Positions 1 to 7,325 of a DNA stretch of 14,441 nt are shown piece after piece. The position numbers and the translations under genes are program-made. Positions within the stretch are counted from its first letter, which is position 1. Every line of letters starts with the position of its first letter. Source of the stretch: Rickettsia typhi (lineage in GTDB: Bacteria > Pseudomonadota > Alphaproteobacteria > Rickettsiales > UBA1997); contig CAMDRL010000015.1 of the NCBI GenBank assembly GCA_945906835.1, positions 1 through 14,441 of the forward strand. Direction: 5' to 3'. The notes under the pieces were generated by a model that did not search any database, was not told the DNA's origin, and was given only the letters and a program-made list of their open reading frames with translations.

Positions 1-164
1 GCATTGTTGCTACTGTCATTGTTGGCATTGGCGTCATCTTCAAATACAGATCCTGCTTTAAAATCAACTTCTATTATTAGTTGTTCATCAATCAGGTCGA
101 TGGATTTGATATACCACGGATCTTTGATCTCTAAGGCTTTAAAAAATAGGTCTTTCAAGTTCAT
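1..164 (-). CDS. ISL3-family transposase, N-terminal part (cut by window edge)
   Basis: Reading the minus strand from the ATG at 164-162 gives an open frame of 54 codons that runs off the window. The start, MNLKDLFFKALEIKDPWYIK, resembles the beginning of ISL3-family transposases, which open with a short helix and a (D/E)PWYIK-type motif followed by a beta-strand pair (here IIEVDFKAGSVF) and then a zinc-finger-like Cys cluster. That cluster would lie beyond the edge. Residues from about 42 onward are Asp/Asn/Ser rich (DDANANNDSSNN), a low-complexity stretch where the family normally moves straight to the zinc finger; it could be a local expansion. No good Shine-Dalgarno sequence precedes the ATG. 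Intactness of the gene cannot be judged. Confidence 0.65.
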   Translation of the reverse strand, partial: MNLKDLFFKALEIKDPWYIKSIDLIDEQLIIEVDFKAGSVFEDDANANNDSSNN

Positions 165-170
165 GGCTGA

Positions 171-202
171 ATAATAATTTTGGTTGGAAACAAAATTATT
201 AT
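171..202 (-). repeat. Perfect 12-bp hairpin in the transposase leader
   Basis: The arms ATAATAATTTTG (171-182) and CAAAATTATTAT (191-202) are exact reverse complements around an 8-nt loop. In the transposase transcript the structure ends 6 nt before the ATG, so it would cover the ribosome landing area. Several IS families use leader hairpins to block translation of read-through transcripts; that role here is inference. Confidence 0.6.
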
Positions 203-286
203 CTTGATGTTTTTGGTGTAGTAAATAAATTTACCCACTCATTTTGAAAAAGAGTCAGTTTAGGTGATTTGCAACAGCCCCCAAAT

Positions 287-1012
287 CTAAAAACCATTAA
301 TCAAATCAGCCAAATCCCTATGATTAAAATAAAGCGGCACAGCACCTCTTTCATCTCTACCATTTAACATCAATTCTTGAGGAATAGTTTTAGAAACAAG
401 ATTCTCTTCCTCAGAAATTCCTAAAATAATTGGCTGACATCCAGTGTTATAAGCACATTCAAGATCAGTAACTGTATCACCAACAAACCAAATTTCATCT
501 TTTGCTGGGTCTAAATCACTTCCAATTAAAGCTAATTCAACAGGATGGTGGCTAGGCTTATCAGCAACTGCGTCACCAGCTCCAACCAAAGCAAGGAATT
601 TTTTATCAACTCCCAAACTCTCTGCTTCTTTACGCAAAGTTGGACCCATTTTATTACTAATCACAAATTGTAAAATTTCTTTTTCTTCTATTGTATTTAT
701 TAACTGCAAAGCATCTGGTAAAAAATCTAACTTATTTAGATTTATTGATCTGTAAGTGCTTGTATAAATTTTACCCGCCTTTTCCCAATCGTCACCAAAA
801 ATTACAGGAAAAGATTCACGCATTGATTTATGAATATTATCCATCACCTTTTTCAAACCCCAAGGCTCTTTACCCATTTGCACCATTGTGGTATCAATAG
901 CGGTTTGAATTAATGGCCAAGTATTAACTAAAGTATTATCCCAATCAAAAATTATTGCTTTAGGTTTTTTTAGAAGCGATAGAGCTGCTTTATTTTTTGA
1001 AAAATCTGTCAT
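287..1012 (-). CDS. HAD-superfamily phosphatase (phosphoglycolate phosphatase-like)
   Basis: A 241-residue soluble protein with all four haloacid-dehalogenase motifs: DWDNT with nucleophile D23 and general acid D25 (motif I), S119 in VISN (motif II), K152 in ADKP (motif III) and G178-DTVTD with D179 and D183 (motif IV). A helical cap of about residues 35-100 sits between motifs I and II, as in the Gph/beta-phosphoglucomutase-like subgroup. The family hydrolyses small phosphate esters with Mg2+; the substrate cannot be read from sequence. The gene lies 119 bp downstream of fdxA on the same strand, separated by a palindromic repeat. Its TAG stop lies about 5 bp from the ISL3-like terminus, so the insertion may have altered its last residues or its terminator. 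No clear Shine-Dalgarno sequence precedes the ATG. Confidence 0.85.
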   Translation of the reverse strand: MTDFSKNKAALSLLKKPKAIIFDWDNTLVNTWPLIQTAIDTTMVQMGKEPWGLKKVMDNIHKSMRESFPVIFGDDWEKAGKIYTSTYRSINLNKLDFLPDALQLINTIEEKEILQFVISNKMGPTLRKEAESLGVDKKFLALVGAGDAVADKPSHHPVELALIGSDLDPAKDEIWFVGDTVTDLECAYNTGCQPIILGISEEENLVSKTIPQELMLNGRDERGAVPLYFNHRDLADLINGF

Positions 1013-1042
1013 GAAAATTGTTTATTGCGTTAATTATACTGC

Positions 1043-1120
1043 CATCCTGAGCTTAGCAAAGGATCTCATGAGTTTTGGCCTTAAGAAAAATCAAAAGAGA
1101 TTAGCTATACGCTCAGGATG
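1043..1120. repeat. Two-armed palindromic element (CATCCTGAGC type)
   Basis: The ends CATCCTGAGC (1043-1052) and GCTCAGGATG (1111-1120) are exact inverted repeats. Each arm extends to about 24-25 nt and finishes in GGATCTC on the left and its near complement GAGATTAG on the right. The element nearly fills the gap between fdxA and the HAD gene. Motifs of this kind are widespread as small non-autonomous repeats in bacterial genomes. It may also act as a weak transcription terminator, although no clean U-tract is visible. Confidence 0.65.
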
Positions 1121-1131
1121 AAAGTTTGTTA

Positions 1132-1464
1132 TTAGGACTTAAAAGGTCTTGAATCAAAAAAGTTTTTAAATTTATCTTTCATACCATCAAATTCTTTAGC
1201 TTCTGGTAATGGATCTTTTTGCTTAGTTATATTAGGCCATTCTTTAGCATATTTACGATTCACTTCTACCCATTCAACCAAATCTTCAGCTTCAGGAGAA
1301 ATTGCCTCTGCTGGACATTCTGGTACACAAACACCGCAATCAATACATTCATCAGGATCAATAACCAGCATATTTTCACCCTCATAAAAACAATCAACAG
1401 GGCACACGGAAACACAATCGGTATATTTGCAGCGTACACAATTATCAGTAACTACATAAGTCAT
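1132..1464 (-). CDS. fdxA: 7Fe ferredoxin (FdxA type)
   Basis: A 110-residue ferredoxin carrying one [3Fe-4S] and one [4Fe-4S] cluster. Cysteines lie at 9, 12, 17, 21 and 25 ([17 protein letters not shown]) and at 40, 43, 46 and 50 ([11 protein letters not shown]). Shifted by one residue this is the pattern of Azotobacter FdI: C9, C17 and C50 would bind the 3Fe cluster and C21, C40, C43 and C46 the 4Fe cluster. It acts as a small cytoplasmic electron carrier. The C-terminal tail of about 55 residues is typical of the alphaproteobacterial form. The start is supported by GAAGG at 1477-1473, 8 nt before the ATG. It follows ccmC after a 14-nt gap and probably shares its transcript. Confidence 0.95.
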   Translation of the reverse strand: MTYVVTDNCVRCKYTDCVSVCPVDCFYEGENMLVIDPDECIDCGVCVPECPAEAISPEAEDLVEWVEVNRKYAKEWPNITKQKDPLPEAKEFDGMKDKFKNFFDSRPFKS

Positions 1465-1478
1465 AATTCAAGCCTTCT

Positions 1479-2183
1479 CTAATTAATTTTATTTATTTTA
1501 ATCAACATAATTTCACTTCTAACTTTCAATAAAGAAAGGAAAACAAAATAACAAAAATAAACTCCAAACATCAAAAGCAAAGGTTTCAACATAGCTGGAT
1601 CAATTGCCACCCCACCACTTCTAATAATGCTGGCTGGCTGATGTAAACTATTCCAATATTCCACTGAAAATTTAATAATTGGCACATTTACAAAACCTAC
1701 AATTGAAATTATCGCAGCAATTTTTTCGCCTTTTTCCTTATCATCAAAGGAATCGAGTAAAATTATATATCCCAAATATAAGAAAAATAAAATCAACACT
1801 GATGTAAGTCGCGCATCCCAAACCCACCAAGCACCCCAAATTGGTTTTCCCCAAATACTTCCAGTTATCAAAGTTACAAAAGTAAAAACTGCACCAATTG
1901 AGGCAATTGATTTAGCAATTAAATAGAAAAATGGATTTTTCCAGATGAATCCGGAAATATTAAAAATTGCCATTAAAGTATAAATTATCAAAGCCATCCA
2001 AGCCGCTGGAACATGAATATACATGATCTTAACCGCATTTGATTGTTGATAATCAAGAGGCGAATTTATAATCTCTGGAATTGCCAAAATCAAAAAAAAT
2101 AAAAAACACAACAATGAAAATGGACAAAAAAAGCGGAAGTTTTTTTCAAAATTTTTGAAGAGAAATAATTTTTTAAAAATCAC
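1479..2183 (-). CDS. ccmC: Haem ABC exporter permease/haem handling protein CcmC
   Basis: CcmC is an inner-membrane protein that loads haem onto CcmE during cytochrome c maturation (System I). This 234-residue protein has the tryptophan-rich signature WGAWWVWDARLTS (residues 116-128), with conserved periplasmic histidines H57 (IHVPAAW) and H181 (LHQPAS) on either side, and about six membrane segments. The start is a GTG at 2183-2181 that overlaps the hisS TGA stop (GTGA), so translation is probably coupled to hisS. An alternative start deeper in would cut into the first membrane segment. The other ccm genes are not next to it, in keeping with the dispersed ccm genes of Rickettsiales. The N-terminus is somewhat longer and more basic than in many homologues. 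Confidence 0.93.
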   Translation of the reverse strand: MIFKKLFLFKNFEKNFRFFCPFSLLCFLFFLILAIPEIINSPLDYQQSNAVKIMYIHVPAAWMALIIYTLMAIFNISGFIWKNPFFYLIAKSIASIGAVFTFVTLITGSIWGKPIWGAWWVWDARLTSVLILFFLYLGYIILLDSFDDKEKGEKIAAIISIVGFVNVPIIKFSVEYWNSLHQPASIIRSGGVAIDPAMLKPLLLMFGVYFCYFVFLSLLKVRSEIMLIKINKIN

Positions 2184-3433
2184 GCCTTACCTTCCAAATA
2201 ATGAATTAGAAGATCTTGTTTAACTTTTTGTTCTCTTGAATTATCAAAATCTTTAACAATTATTTCACCATTTTTCATTTCTTCTTCGCCAATAATTACC
2301 ACAAATCTGGAATTATTTTGTGAAGCTTTTTTCATCTGTTTTTTGAAATTAGCGTCAAAGATAAAATCAGTTAGAATGTCTTTATTTCTAAGCTTTTGAG
2401 CCAATTCAAAAGCAGTATTTTTTTGCTCATCTGAAATATAAGAAACCATAATTGGTCGCAATTTTTGAGTTTCTAATTGTGAAATTAACATCAACCTTTC
2501 AAGACCAGCAGCAAAACCAATTGCCGGCACATGCTTACCGCTCATTTTTTCAACAAGACCATCATAACGACCTCCTGCCAAAGCGGTATTTTGCGCGCCT
2601 TCATGGCTGGTGATAAATTCAAAAACTGTAGATGTGTAATAATCTAAACCTCTTACTAACCTTTGATTAACGCGATATTTCACGCCAAATTTTGTTAGTG
2701 AATTCAAAATAGAATCAAAACGCAATTTAGATTCTGATGAATAAAAGTCTTGAATTGATGGCGCATCATTTAAAAGTTCAATATCTTGTGAGTCTTTAGA
2801 ATCAAGGATGCGCAACGGATTTTTTTCTAACCTAATTTTACTATCTGCCGAAAGTTCATCTTTAAATTTTTCAAAATATTTAGTTAAAGCCTCTTCATAA
2901 TCAGCTTTAGTTTTAGCACAGCCGAGAGAATTTATTTCTAATGAAGTTTTATCTAAAACTCCTAAATCCTTTAAAATAGATCTTGCCAGCAAGATTGCTT
3001 CAACATCGCAGTAAAAATTATCTTCGCCAAAAATCTCAAAATTAATTTGATTAAATTGTCTTTGACGACCTTTTTGTGGGCGTTCATAACGAAAAAGTGG
3101 ACCGTAAGAAAAAAACTTTCTTGGCAAAACTTGTTGTAATTCACCATTAGAAATAAAAGCGCGAACCACGCCTGCAGTAAATTCAGGACGCAAAGTTAAA
3201 AAGTTATCACCACGATCTGGAAATTTATAAACCTCTTTAGCAACAATATCAGAGCCTTCTCCCAAGTTTATTTCAAAAACTTCACTAAATTCAAAAATAG
3301 GAGTTTGCATTTCTTCAAAACCAAAAGACGCGCTTTTTTTTCTGGCAGTTTCAATAATGTGATTGAAGATTTTTATTTCATCGCCAAACAGATCTTTTGT
3401 GCCTCGAACTGGTTGGAGCTTGTGATTTGACAT
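2180..3433 (-). CDS. hisS: Histidine-tRNA ligase
   Basis: Class II aminoacyl-tRNA synthetase that charges tRNA-His, cytoplasmic and dimeric. The 417 residues match the usual family length. Visible features are the N-terminal PVRGTKDLFGDE (8-19), motif 2 with FRYERPQKGRQRQFNQINFE (114-133), the histidyl-specific RGLDYYTSTVFEF (261-273), motif 3 AIGFAAGLERLML (304-316), and a C-terminal anticodon-binding domain from about 325. It is the first gene of a hisS-ccmC-fdxA unit on the minus strand. Its TGA stop overlaps the ccmC GTG. This stop also shows that TGA functions as a terminator in this genome. Confidence 0.97.
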   Translation of the reverse strand: MSNHKLQPVRGTKDLFGDEIKIFNHIIETARKKSASFGFEEMQTPIFEFSEVFEINLGEGSDIVAKEVYKFPDRGDNFLTLRPEFTAGVVRAFISNGELQQVLPRKFFSYGPLFRYERPQKGRQRQFNQINFEIFGEDNFYCDVEAILLARSILKDLGVLDKTSLEINSLGCAKTKADYEEALTKYFEKFKDELSADSKIRLEKNPLRILDSKDSQDIELLNDAPSIQDFYSSESKLRFDSILNSLTKFGVKYRVNQRLVRGLDYYTSTVFEFITSHEGAQNTALAGGRYDGLVEKMSGKHVPAIGFAAGLERLMLISQLETQKLRPIMVSYISDEQKNTAFELAQKLRNKDILTDFIFDANFKKQMKKASQNNSRFVVIIGEEEMKNGEIIVKDFDNSREQKVKQDLLIHYLEGKA

Positions 3434-3536
3434 GAAAATAAATTTTAGTTTTAAATTTTAGAAGTTAACATACCTGATATTAAGACTATAAACCCTAAAT
3501 CTTAATTTTAAAAACCTAAAATCAAATAAATTCACC
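3434..3536. promoter_or_regulatory. Divergent hisS/dinD intergenic region with imperfect inverted repeat
   Basis: These 103 bp must hold the start signals for hisS (leftward) and dinD-lepA (rightward). An imperfect inverted repeat links ATTTTAGTTTTAAA (3442-3455) with TTTAAAAACCTAAAAT (3507-3522), with one unpaired base; beyond that the pairing becomes weak. No promoter hexamers close to consensus and no alphaproteobacterial SOS box (GTTC or GAAC pairs spaced by 7) could be seen, so damage control of dinD is not supported here. Confidence 0.4.
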
Positions 3537-4370
3537 ATGACAAAAAATATCTTCGAAAAAATCAAAAAAATTAACAACTTCAACCAAGAGTTCTGGAGCG
3601 CTCGCGAGCTTTCCAATCTGCTTGGATATAGCGAATATAATAAATTTTTACCAGCAATTGAGCGCGCAAAGACAGCCTGTGAAACCAGTAAACAAGAGGT
3701 CTCGCTCCATTTCGCTCACGTGGGCGAAATGGTCGCGATTGGCTTGGGAGTGAAGCGAAACATAGACGATTATAATTTATCCCGTTACGCTTGCTACTTA
3801 ATTGCCATGAATGGTGACCCTCGCAAAGAAGAATTAGCAATGGCTCAGACCTATTTTGCTATTCAAACCAGAAAACAAGAATTGGAAAATAACTCCTCTC
3901 AAGATTTAATTGAGGATCGCAATCGCGTTTATTTAAGAGAAGAAATCAAACAACATAATAAGAAGTTAGCAAGTGCTGCAAAGGCTGCTGGCGTTAGTAA
4001 TTATGACACTTTTCAAGACTTTGGCTATATGGGATTATATGGTGGATTAAGACAAAAAGATATTCATAAGAAAAAGTTACTAAAGCCCAAAGAAACAATT
4101 TTAGACCATATGGGCAGCGAAGAATTAGCCGCCAATCTTTTTCGCGCCACCCAAGCTGAATCAAAGCTAAAACGCGAAAATATCTTTGGACAAAGTGAAG
4201 CTAATAAAACTAATCTTGATATCGGAAAAAAAGTACGCCAAACTATCAAAGAACTTGGTGGAACAATGCCAGAAAAATTAACAACACCTACGAATATTAA
4301 AGAAGCTAAAAAAAGAATTAAAAAAACTCAGAAAATAGCAATTTCAACGAAAAAGACAAAAAATAAGTAA
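3537..4370 (+). CDS. dinD: DNA damage-inducible protein D family
   Basis: A 277-residue protein, close to the 274 residues of E. coli DinD. The N-terminal half is BRO-N/DinD-like: [21 protein letters not shown] (20-40), then ACETS (48-52) and the highly typical block [18 protein letters not shown] (80-97) followed by [12 protein letters not shown]. The tail after about 250 is lysine-rich ([10 protein letters not shown]), which suits nucleic-acid contact. E. coli DinD binds RecA filaments and inhibits strand exchange; the same role here is inferred from family. It overlaps lepA by one base (TAATG), so the two are probably translated together. No SOS operator is visible upstream. A 26-bp near-perfect palindrome lies inside the gene. 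The locally richer G+C at 3595-3775 is unlike its surroundings and may hint at acquisition. Confidence 0.88.
   Translation: MTKNIFEKIKKINNFNQEFWSARELSNLLGYSEYNKFLPAIERAKTACETSKQEVSLHFAHVGEMVAIGLGVKRNIDDYNLSRYACYLIAMNGDPRKEELAMAQTYFAIQTRKQELENNSSQDLIEDRNRVYLREEIKQHNKKLASAAKAAGVSNYDTFQDFGYMGLYGGLRQKDIHKKKLLKPKETILDHMGSEELAANLFRATQAESKLKRENIFGQSEANKTNLDIGKKVRQTIKELGGTMPEKLTTPTNIKEAKKRIKKTQKIAISTKKTKNK
3707..3732. repeat. 26-bp near-perfect palindrome inside dinD
   Basis: The arms CCATTTCGC (3707-3715) and GCGAAATGG (3724-3732) pair exactly. The centre TCACGTGG continues the symmetry apart from one T/G position, leaving no real loop. It encodes residues 57-66 of the DinD-like protein, a segment that fills its expected place in the family, so it is not an obvious in-frame insertion. 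Confidence 0.6.
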
Positions 4371-6172
4371 TGAAATCTCTCACACACATTCGCAATTTCT
4401 CAATCGTTGCCCATATTGATCACGGTAAATCAACCCTTTCCGACCGCCTAATTCAAGAATGCGGCGCCGTTGAAGCGCGCGATATGACAGCGCAAATTCT
4501 GGACTCAATGGATATTGAAAAAGAACGCGGCATCACCATTAAAGCTCAAACCGTACGCCTTTCTTACAAGGCTGATGACGGCAAAACTTATATGTTAAAT
4601 TTAATGGACACTCCGGGACATGTTGATTTTGGCTATGAAGTCAGCCGTTGTTTGGCAGCTTGCGAAGGCTCAATTTTGGTGGTTGATTCAACTCAAGGTG
4701 TGGAAGCGCAAACTCTCGCCAATGTTTATCAAGCAATTGATAATAATCATGAAATTGTTCCCGTTCTAAATAAAATCGACCTTCCCGCTTCAGATCCTGA
4801 AAGCGTTAAAAAACAAATTGAAGAAGTTATTGGAATTGACACTTCTGAAGCAATTTTAGTTTCAGCCAAAACTGGTGTTGGAATTCATGAAACTTTGGAA
4901 GCAGTTATTAAAAAACTTCCTGCCCCAAAAGGTAATCCTGATGGCGATTTCAAAGCCCTTCTAATTGATAGTTGGTATGACGCTTATTTAGGTGTTATCG
5001 TATTAGTTCGCGTAATTGATGGTTCAGTTAAAAAAGGTCAAAAAATAAAAATGATGATGGCTGGAGCCACTTATCAAGTTGATTCCGTAGGATTTTTTAC
5101 ACCAAAGAAATTTTTCTGTGACGATTTAAAAGCTGGAGAAGTTGGTTTTTTAAACGCCCAAATCAAACAAGTTTCTGACTGTAAAGTTGGAGATACCATT
5201 GTTCTAGCTAATAATGATAAAGCTGTGGCACTTCCTGGTTTTAAACAAAATCAACCAGTAGTTTTTTGTGGAATTTATCCAATTGATGCTTCTGATTTTG
5301 AAAAATTCCGTGACGCTCTTGGAAAGCTTCATCTAAATGATGCCAGTTTTGAATATGAAACTGAAACTTCCACAGCTCTTGGCTTTGGATTTCGCTGCGG
5401 CTTTTTAGGGCTTTTGCACTTAGAAATTATTCAAGAAAGATTGGAGCGCGAATTTGATCTTGATTTAATCACCACCGCTCCTTCGGTAATCTACAATGTT
5501 CATTTGCGTGATGGTCAAGTTCTTCATGTCCACTCACCAGCCGAAATGCCAGATCCAACCAAAATTGAATTCATGGAAGAACCTTGGATCAAAGCCACCA
5601 TCATGACTCCCGACGAATATCTTGGCGCAGTTTTAACTCTTTGCACCAACAAACGCGGCATCCAAAAAGATCTTTCTTATGTTGGAGATCGCGCCATGTT
5701 AGTTTATTTATTACCTCTAAATGAAATTGTTTATGATTTCTACGACCGCTTAAAATCATGCTCTCGCGGCTATGCCAGTTTTGATTGGCAGATGGATAGT
5801 TATGAAAAAAGCCAATTAGTAAAATTAACAATTTTAGTTAATGCTGAACCAGTTGACGCTCTTTCATTCATAACTCATAAAGTTAGAGCAGAAAGCCGTG
5901 GCCGCGCAATTTGCGCCAAACTAAAAGAGCTTATTCCAAGACAAATGTTTAACATTGCCATTCAAGCGGCAATTGGCGGTAAGATTATCGCAAGAGAAAC
6001 CGTATCAGCAATGAGAAAGGATGTTACAGCGAAATGCTATGGTGGAGATATTTCTCGTAAAAGAAAACTGTTAGATAAGCAAAAAAAAGGTAAGAAGAAA
6101 ATGCGTGAAATTGGTAATGTAGAAATTCCACAAAGCGCGTTTTTAGCTGCTTTAAGACTTGACGAAGATTAG
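4370..6172 (+). CDS. lepA: Elongation factor 4 (LepA), ribosome back-translocase GTPase
   Basis: A 600-residue translational GTPase of the usual LepA length. The G motifs are clear: AHIDHGKST (14-22, P-loop), RGITIK (53-58), DTPGH (80-84), NKID (134-137) and SAK near 164. These are followed by the EF-G-like domains II, III and V and the LepA-specific C-terminal domain ([20 protein letters not shown]). LepA acts on stalled or mistranslocated ribosomes and assists 30S maturation. The ATG overlaps the dinD TAA by one base and has no separate Shine-Dalgarno sequence, which suggests coupled translation. No terminator is visible downstream; the stop is followed within 5 bp by a tRNA remnant on the other strand, so lepA may have lost its original downstream neighbourhood to insertions. 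Confidence 0.98.
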   Translation: MKSLTHIRNFSIVAHIDHGKSTLSDRLIQECGAVEARDMTAQILDSMDIEKERGITIKAQTVRLSYKADDGKTYMLNLMDTPGHVDFGYEVSRCLAACEGSILVVDSTQGVEAQTLANVYQAIDNNHEIVPVLNKIDLPASDPESVKKQIEEVIGIDTSEAILVSAKTGVGIHETLEAVIKKLPAPKGNPDGDFKALLIDSWYDAYLGVIVLVRVIDGSVKKGQKIKMMMAGATYQVDSVGFFTPKKFFCDDLKAGEVGFLNAQIKQVSDCKVGDTIVLANNDKAVALPGFKQNQPVVFCGIYPIDASDFEKFRDALGKLHLNDASFEYETETSTALGFGFRCGFLGLLHLEIIQERLEREFDLDLITTAPSVIYNVHLRDGQVLHVHSPAEMPDPTKIEFMEEPWIKATIMTPDEYLGAVLTLCTNKRGIQKDLSYVGDRAMLVYLLPLNEIVYDFYDRLKSCSRGYASFDWQMDSYEKSQLVKLTILVNAEPVDALSFITHKVRAESRGRAICAKLKELIPRQMFNIAIQAAIGGKIIARETVSAMRKDVTAKCYGGDISRKRKLLDKQKKGKKKMREIGNVEIPQSAFLAALRLDED

Positions 6173-6177
6173 AAAAA

Positions 6178-6220
6178 TGGCAGTAGAAGACTCGAACTTC
6201 CGACCTCTACAATGTCAACG
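6178..6220 (-). pseudogene. 3' part of a tRNA-Val(GAC) gene, truncated in the anticodon stem
   Basis: Read on the minus strand, 6220-6178 gives CG, the anticodon loop TTGACAT (anticodon GAC), the right anticodon stem TGTAG, the variable region AGGTC, the T arm GGAAG-TTCGAGT-CTTCT and a 3' acceptor strand ACTGCC. The T loop TTCGAGT and the closing G53-C61 are canonical. Upstream of CG the sequence no longer pairs with the anticodon stem and no D arm with GG is present, so the gene is broken at about tRNA position 30. The acceptor strand looks one base short and no CCA is encoded. It starts 5 bp past the lepA stop, on the opposite strand. The functional copy must be elsewhere. I am fairly sure of the tRNA origin and less sure of the exact isoacceptor. 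Confidence 0.75.
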
Positions 6221-6245
6221 CTAAGTTCTTAATAGCATGCTATAA
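6221..6245. other. Short unassigned spacer with a 12-bp palindrome between tRNA remnant and IS630
   Basis: These 25 bp separate the tRNA breakpoint from the IS630 end. They contain the perfect palindrome ATAGCATGCTAT (6232-6243). On the minus strand one frame reads Y-S-M-L-L-R-T, which could be the continuation of the IS5-like gene found on the far side of the IS630 element, but it is too short to decide. The two bases before the IS (AA at 6244-6245) may be a mutated copy of the TA target duplication. Confidence 0.35.
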
Positions 6246-7323
6246 TACCAATTATCAAATTTAACTACACATAATTAACCCCACAAACACTCCTAATAAT
6301 TTCTGGCGTTAATGCTCTAACGAATCTACAAACCGCATTCTCCAATTCCCGAAGAGTTTTATAAATTCTGTTCTTAATGGTATGATCCTTGATATATTGT
6401 CAGAGATTCTCTGTAGGATTTAATTCTGGTGAATATGGAGGCAAAATTATGGTTCTGATATTTTTTGGAATTATCAGCTTGTCTGATTTGTGCCAACCAG
6501 CTCCATCCATAATAATCACCATCTTTTGACCATTATTTTCTTTAGCAAACTCTTCTAAAAAAATATTCATGCAATCAATGTTTACATTGGGTAATAGCAA
6601 GGTAAATTCTTTGCCATCTCTTGGATTTACAGCCGAATATAAATAAAAGTTTTTGTAACCAAGTTTAATTTTAACGGGGCAACGAACACCTACTTTAAAT
6701 CATTCCCGACCTATTTTGGAATGAGTGCCAAATCTGCTTTTATCAAAAAACCATAATTCTTCATCTTTTTTTATTTCACTTGCTAGATTTTTTTTAAAGT
6801 TCTCTACTTCTTTTTTATCTTGTTTGTAATGAATTTTTCTTGGCGTAATATAGGAAAAACCATCTTCTTTCATGGCTCTACGAATTGTTGATTTTGAAAC
6901 ATCAAGATCAAACTGGCTTTTAATTCTTGCCTTTATATCAAAAATTGAACTATTTGGGTCTTTTTCTATCCACTGCTTAATTTTTGCTTTGTGATGCCTT
7001 TTTAGCTTGATTCCGTCCTTATGTTTAGAGCCTATTTTTAATGACTCTATCTCATTTTATTTATTAATTTCGCCCAATTTCTTATTGAAACAGGAAATAT
7101 ATTTAAAAATTCAGAAGTTGATTTGATGCCATGTTCGTAGGCTAGCTTAAAGGCTTGAAGCTTCTTAAATAAAGTACCCTCAACTTTTAGTTTTTTTAAT
7201 TCTTCTTTAGCTAAAAGATAAGTTTTTTCTGATATTATGGTTGCAGGCATGTTGAAAAATTTAGATTTATATTGGTCTAAATTTTAGATTGGTTTATAAT
7301 ATATTTAAAAGTGGATTTTGGTA
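6246..7323 (-). mobile_element. Degenerate IS630-family insertion sequence
   Basis: An element of about 1.08 kb. Both ends begin, read inward, with TACCAA: TACCAATTATC from 6246 on the plus strand and TACCAAAATCC from 7323 on the minus strand; matching is patchy further in. The TA at 7324-7325 fits the TA target duplication expected of the IS630/Tc1 superfamily, but the left side reads AA. It contains one broken transposase gene (6265-7250) on the minus strand. The IS5-like fragment continues directly to its right, so this IS630 copy probably jumped into an older IS5 remnant. Confidence 0.7.
6265..7250 (-). pseudogene. IS630-family transposase, one frameshift and two TGA codons
   Basis: The translation can be followed from MPATIISEKTYLLAKEELKK at 7250 to RSVCGVNYV and TAG at 6267-6265, about 328 codons, which is full length. 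A helix-turn-helix N-terminal part runs to RNWAKLINK; there a one-base deletion in an A-run (about 7055-7062) shifts the frame, and the text resumes as NEIESLKIGSKHKDG. The DDE core follows: first Asp in LWFFDKSRFG (codon 6742-6744, where family members usually have E rather than K next), second Asp in IIMDGAGWHKS, and Glu in PELNPTENL. The only two in-frame stops, 6700-6702 and 6400-6402, are both TGA and both fall where Trp is expected (GRE-W-FK and ENL-W-QYIKD). The protein is not expected to be made intact. Confidence 0.85.
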
Positions 7324-7325
7324 TA

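Larger units (their letters stand above)
1..282 (-). mobile_element. Left portion of an ISL3-like insertion sequence
   Basis: The segment holds the start of a transposase gene (1-164), an untranslated leader with a perfect hairpin (171-202) and, at its outer edge, a run reading GGGGGCTGTTGCAAATCACC on the minus strand (ending at 282). That run has the look of an IS terminal inverted repeat. The rest of the element lies outside the window, so the second repeat and the 8-bp target duplication usual for ISL3 cannot be checked. The presumed terminus is about 5 bp from the HAD gene stop codon. Family assignment comes from the transposase N-terminus; the exact boundary is inferred. Confidence 0.6.

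Noticed and set aside
691..900. Plus-strand open frame opposite the HAD gene, and similar frames opposite fdxA, dinD, lepA, dapA, folC and the 2OG oxygenase
   Set aside because: All lie antisense to or out of frame with well-supported genes and show no domain signature.
3434..3536. LexA/SOS operator for dinD
   Set aside because: No GTTC-N7-GTTC or E. coli type CTG-N10-CAG site could be found in the intergenic region.
7050..7065. Programmed -1 frameshift in the IS630 transposase
   Set aside because: The A-run (TAAAATG) does not form a proper slippery heptamer for the needed shift, and the downstream frame contains TGA stops. A deletion fits better.
6265..7250. Host genetic code in which TGA means Trp
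   Set aside because: hisS and the yihY-like gene end in TGA at normal family length, and host proteins use TGG for Trp, so the host reads the standard bacterial code.
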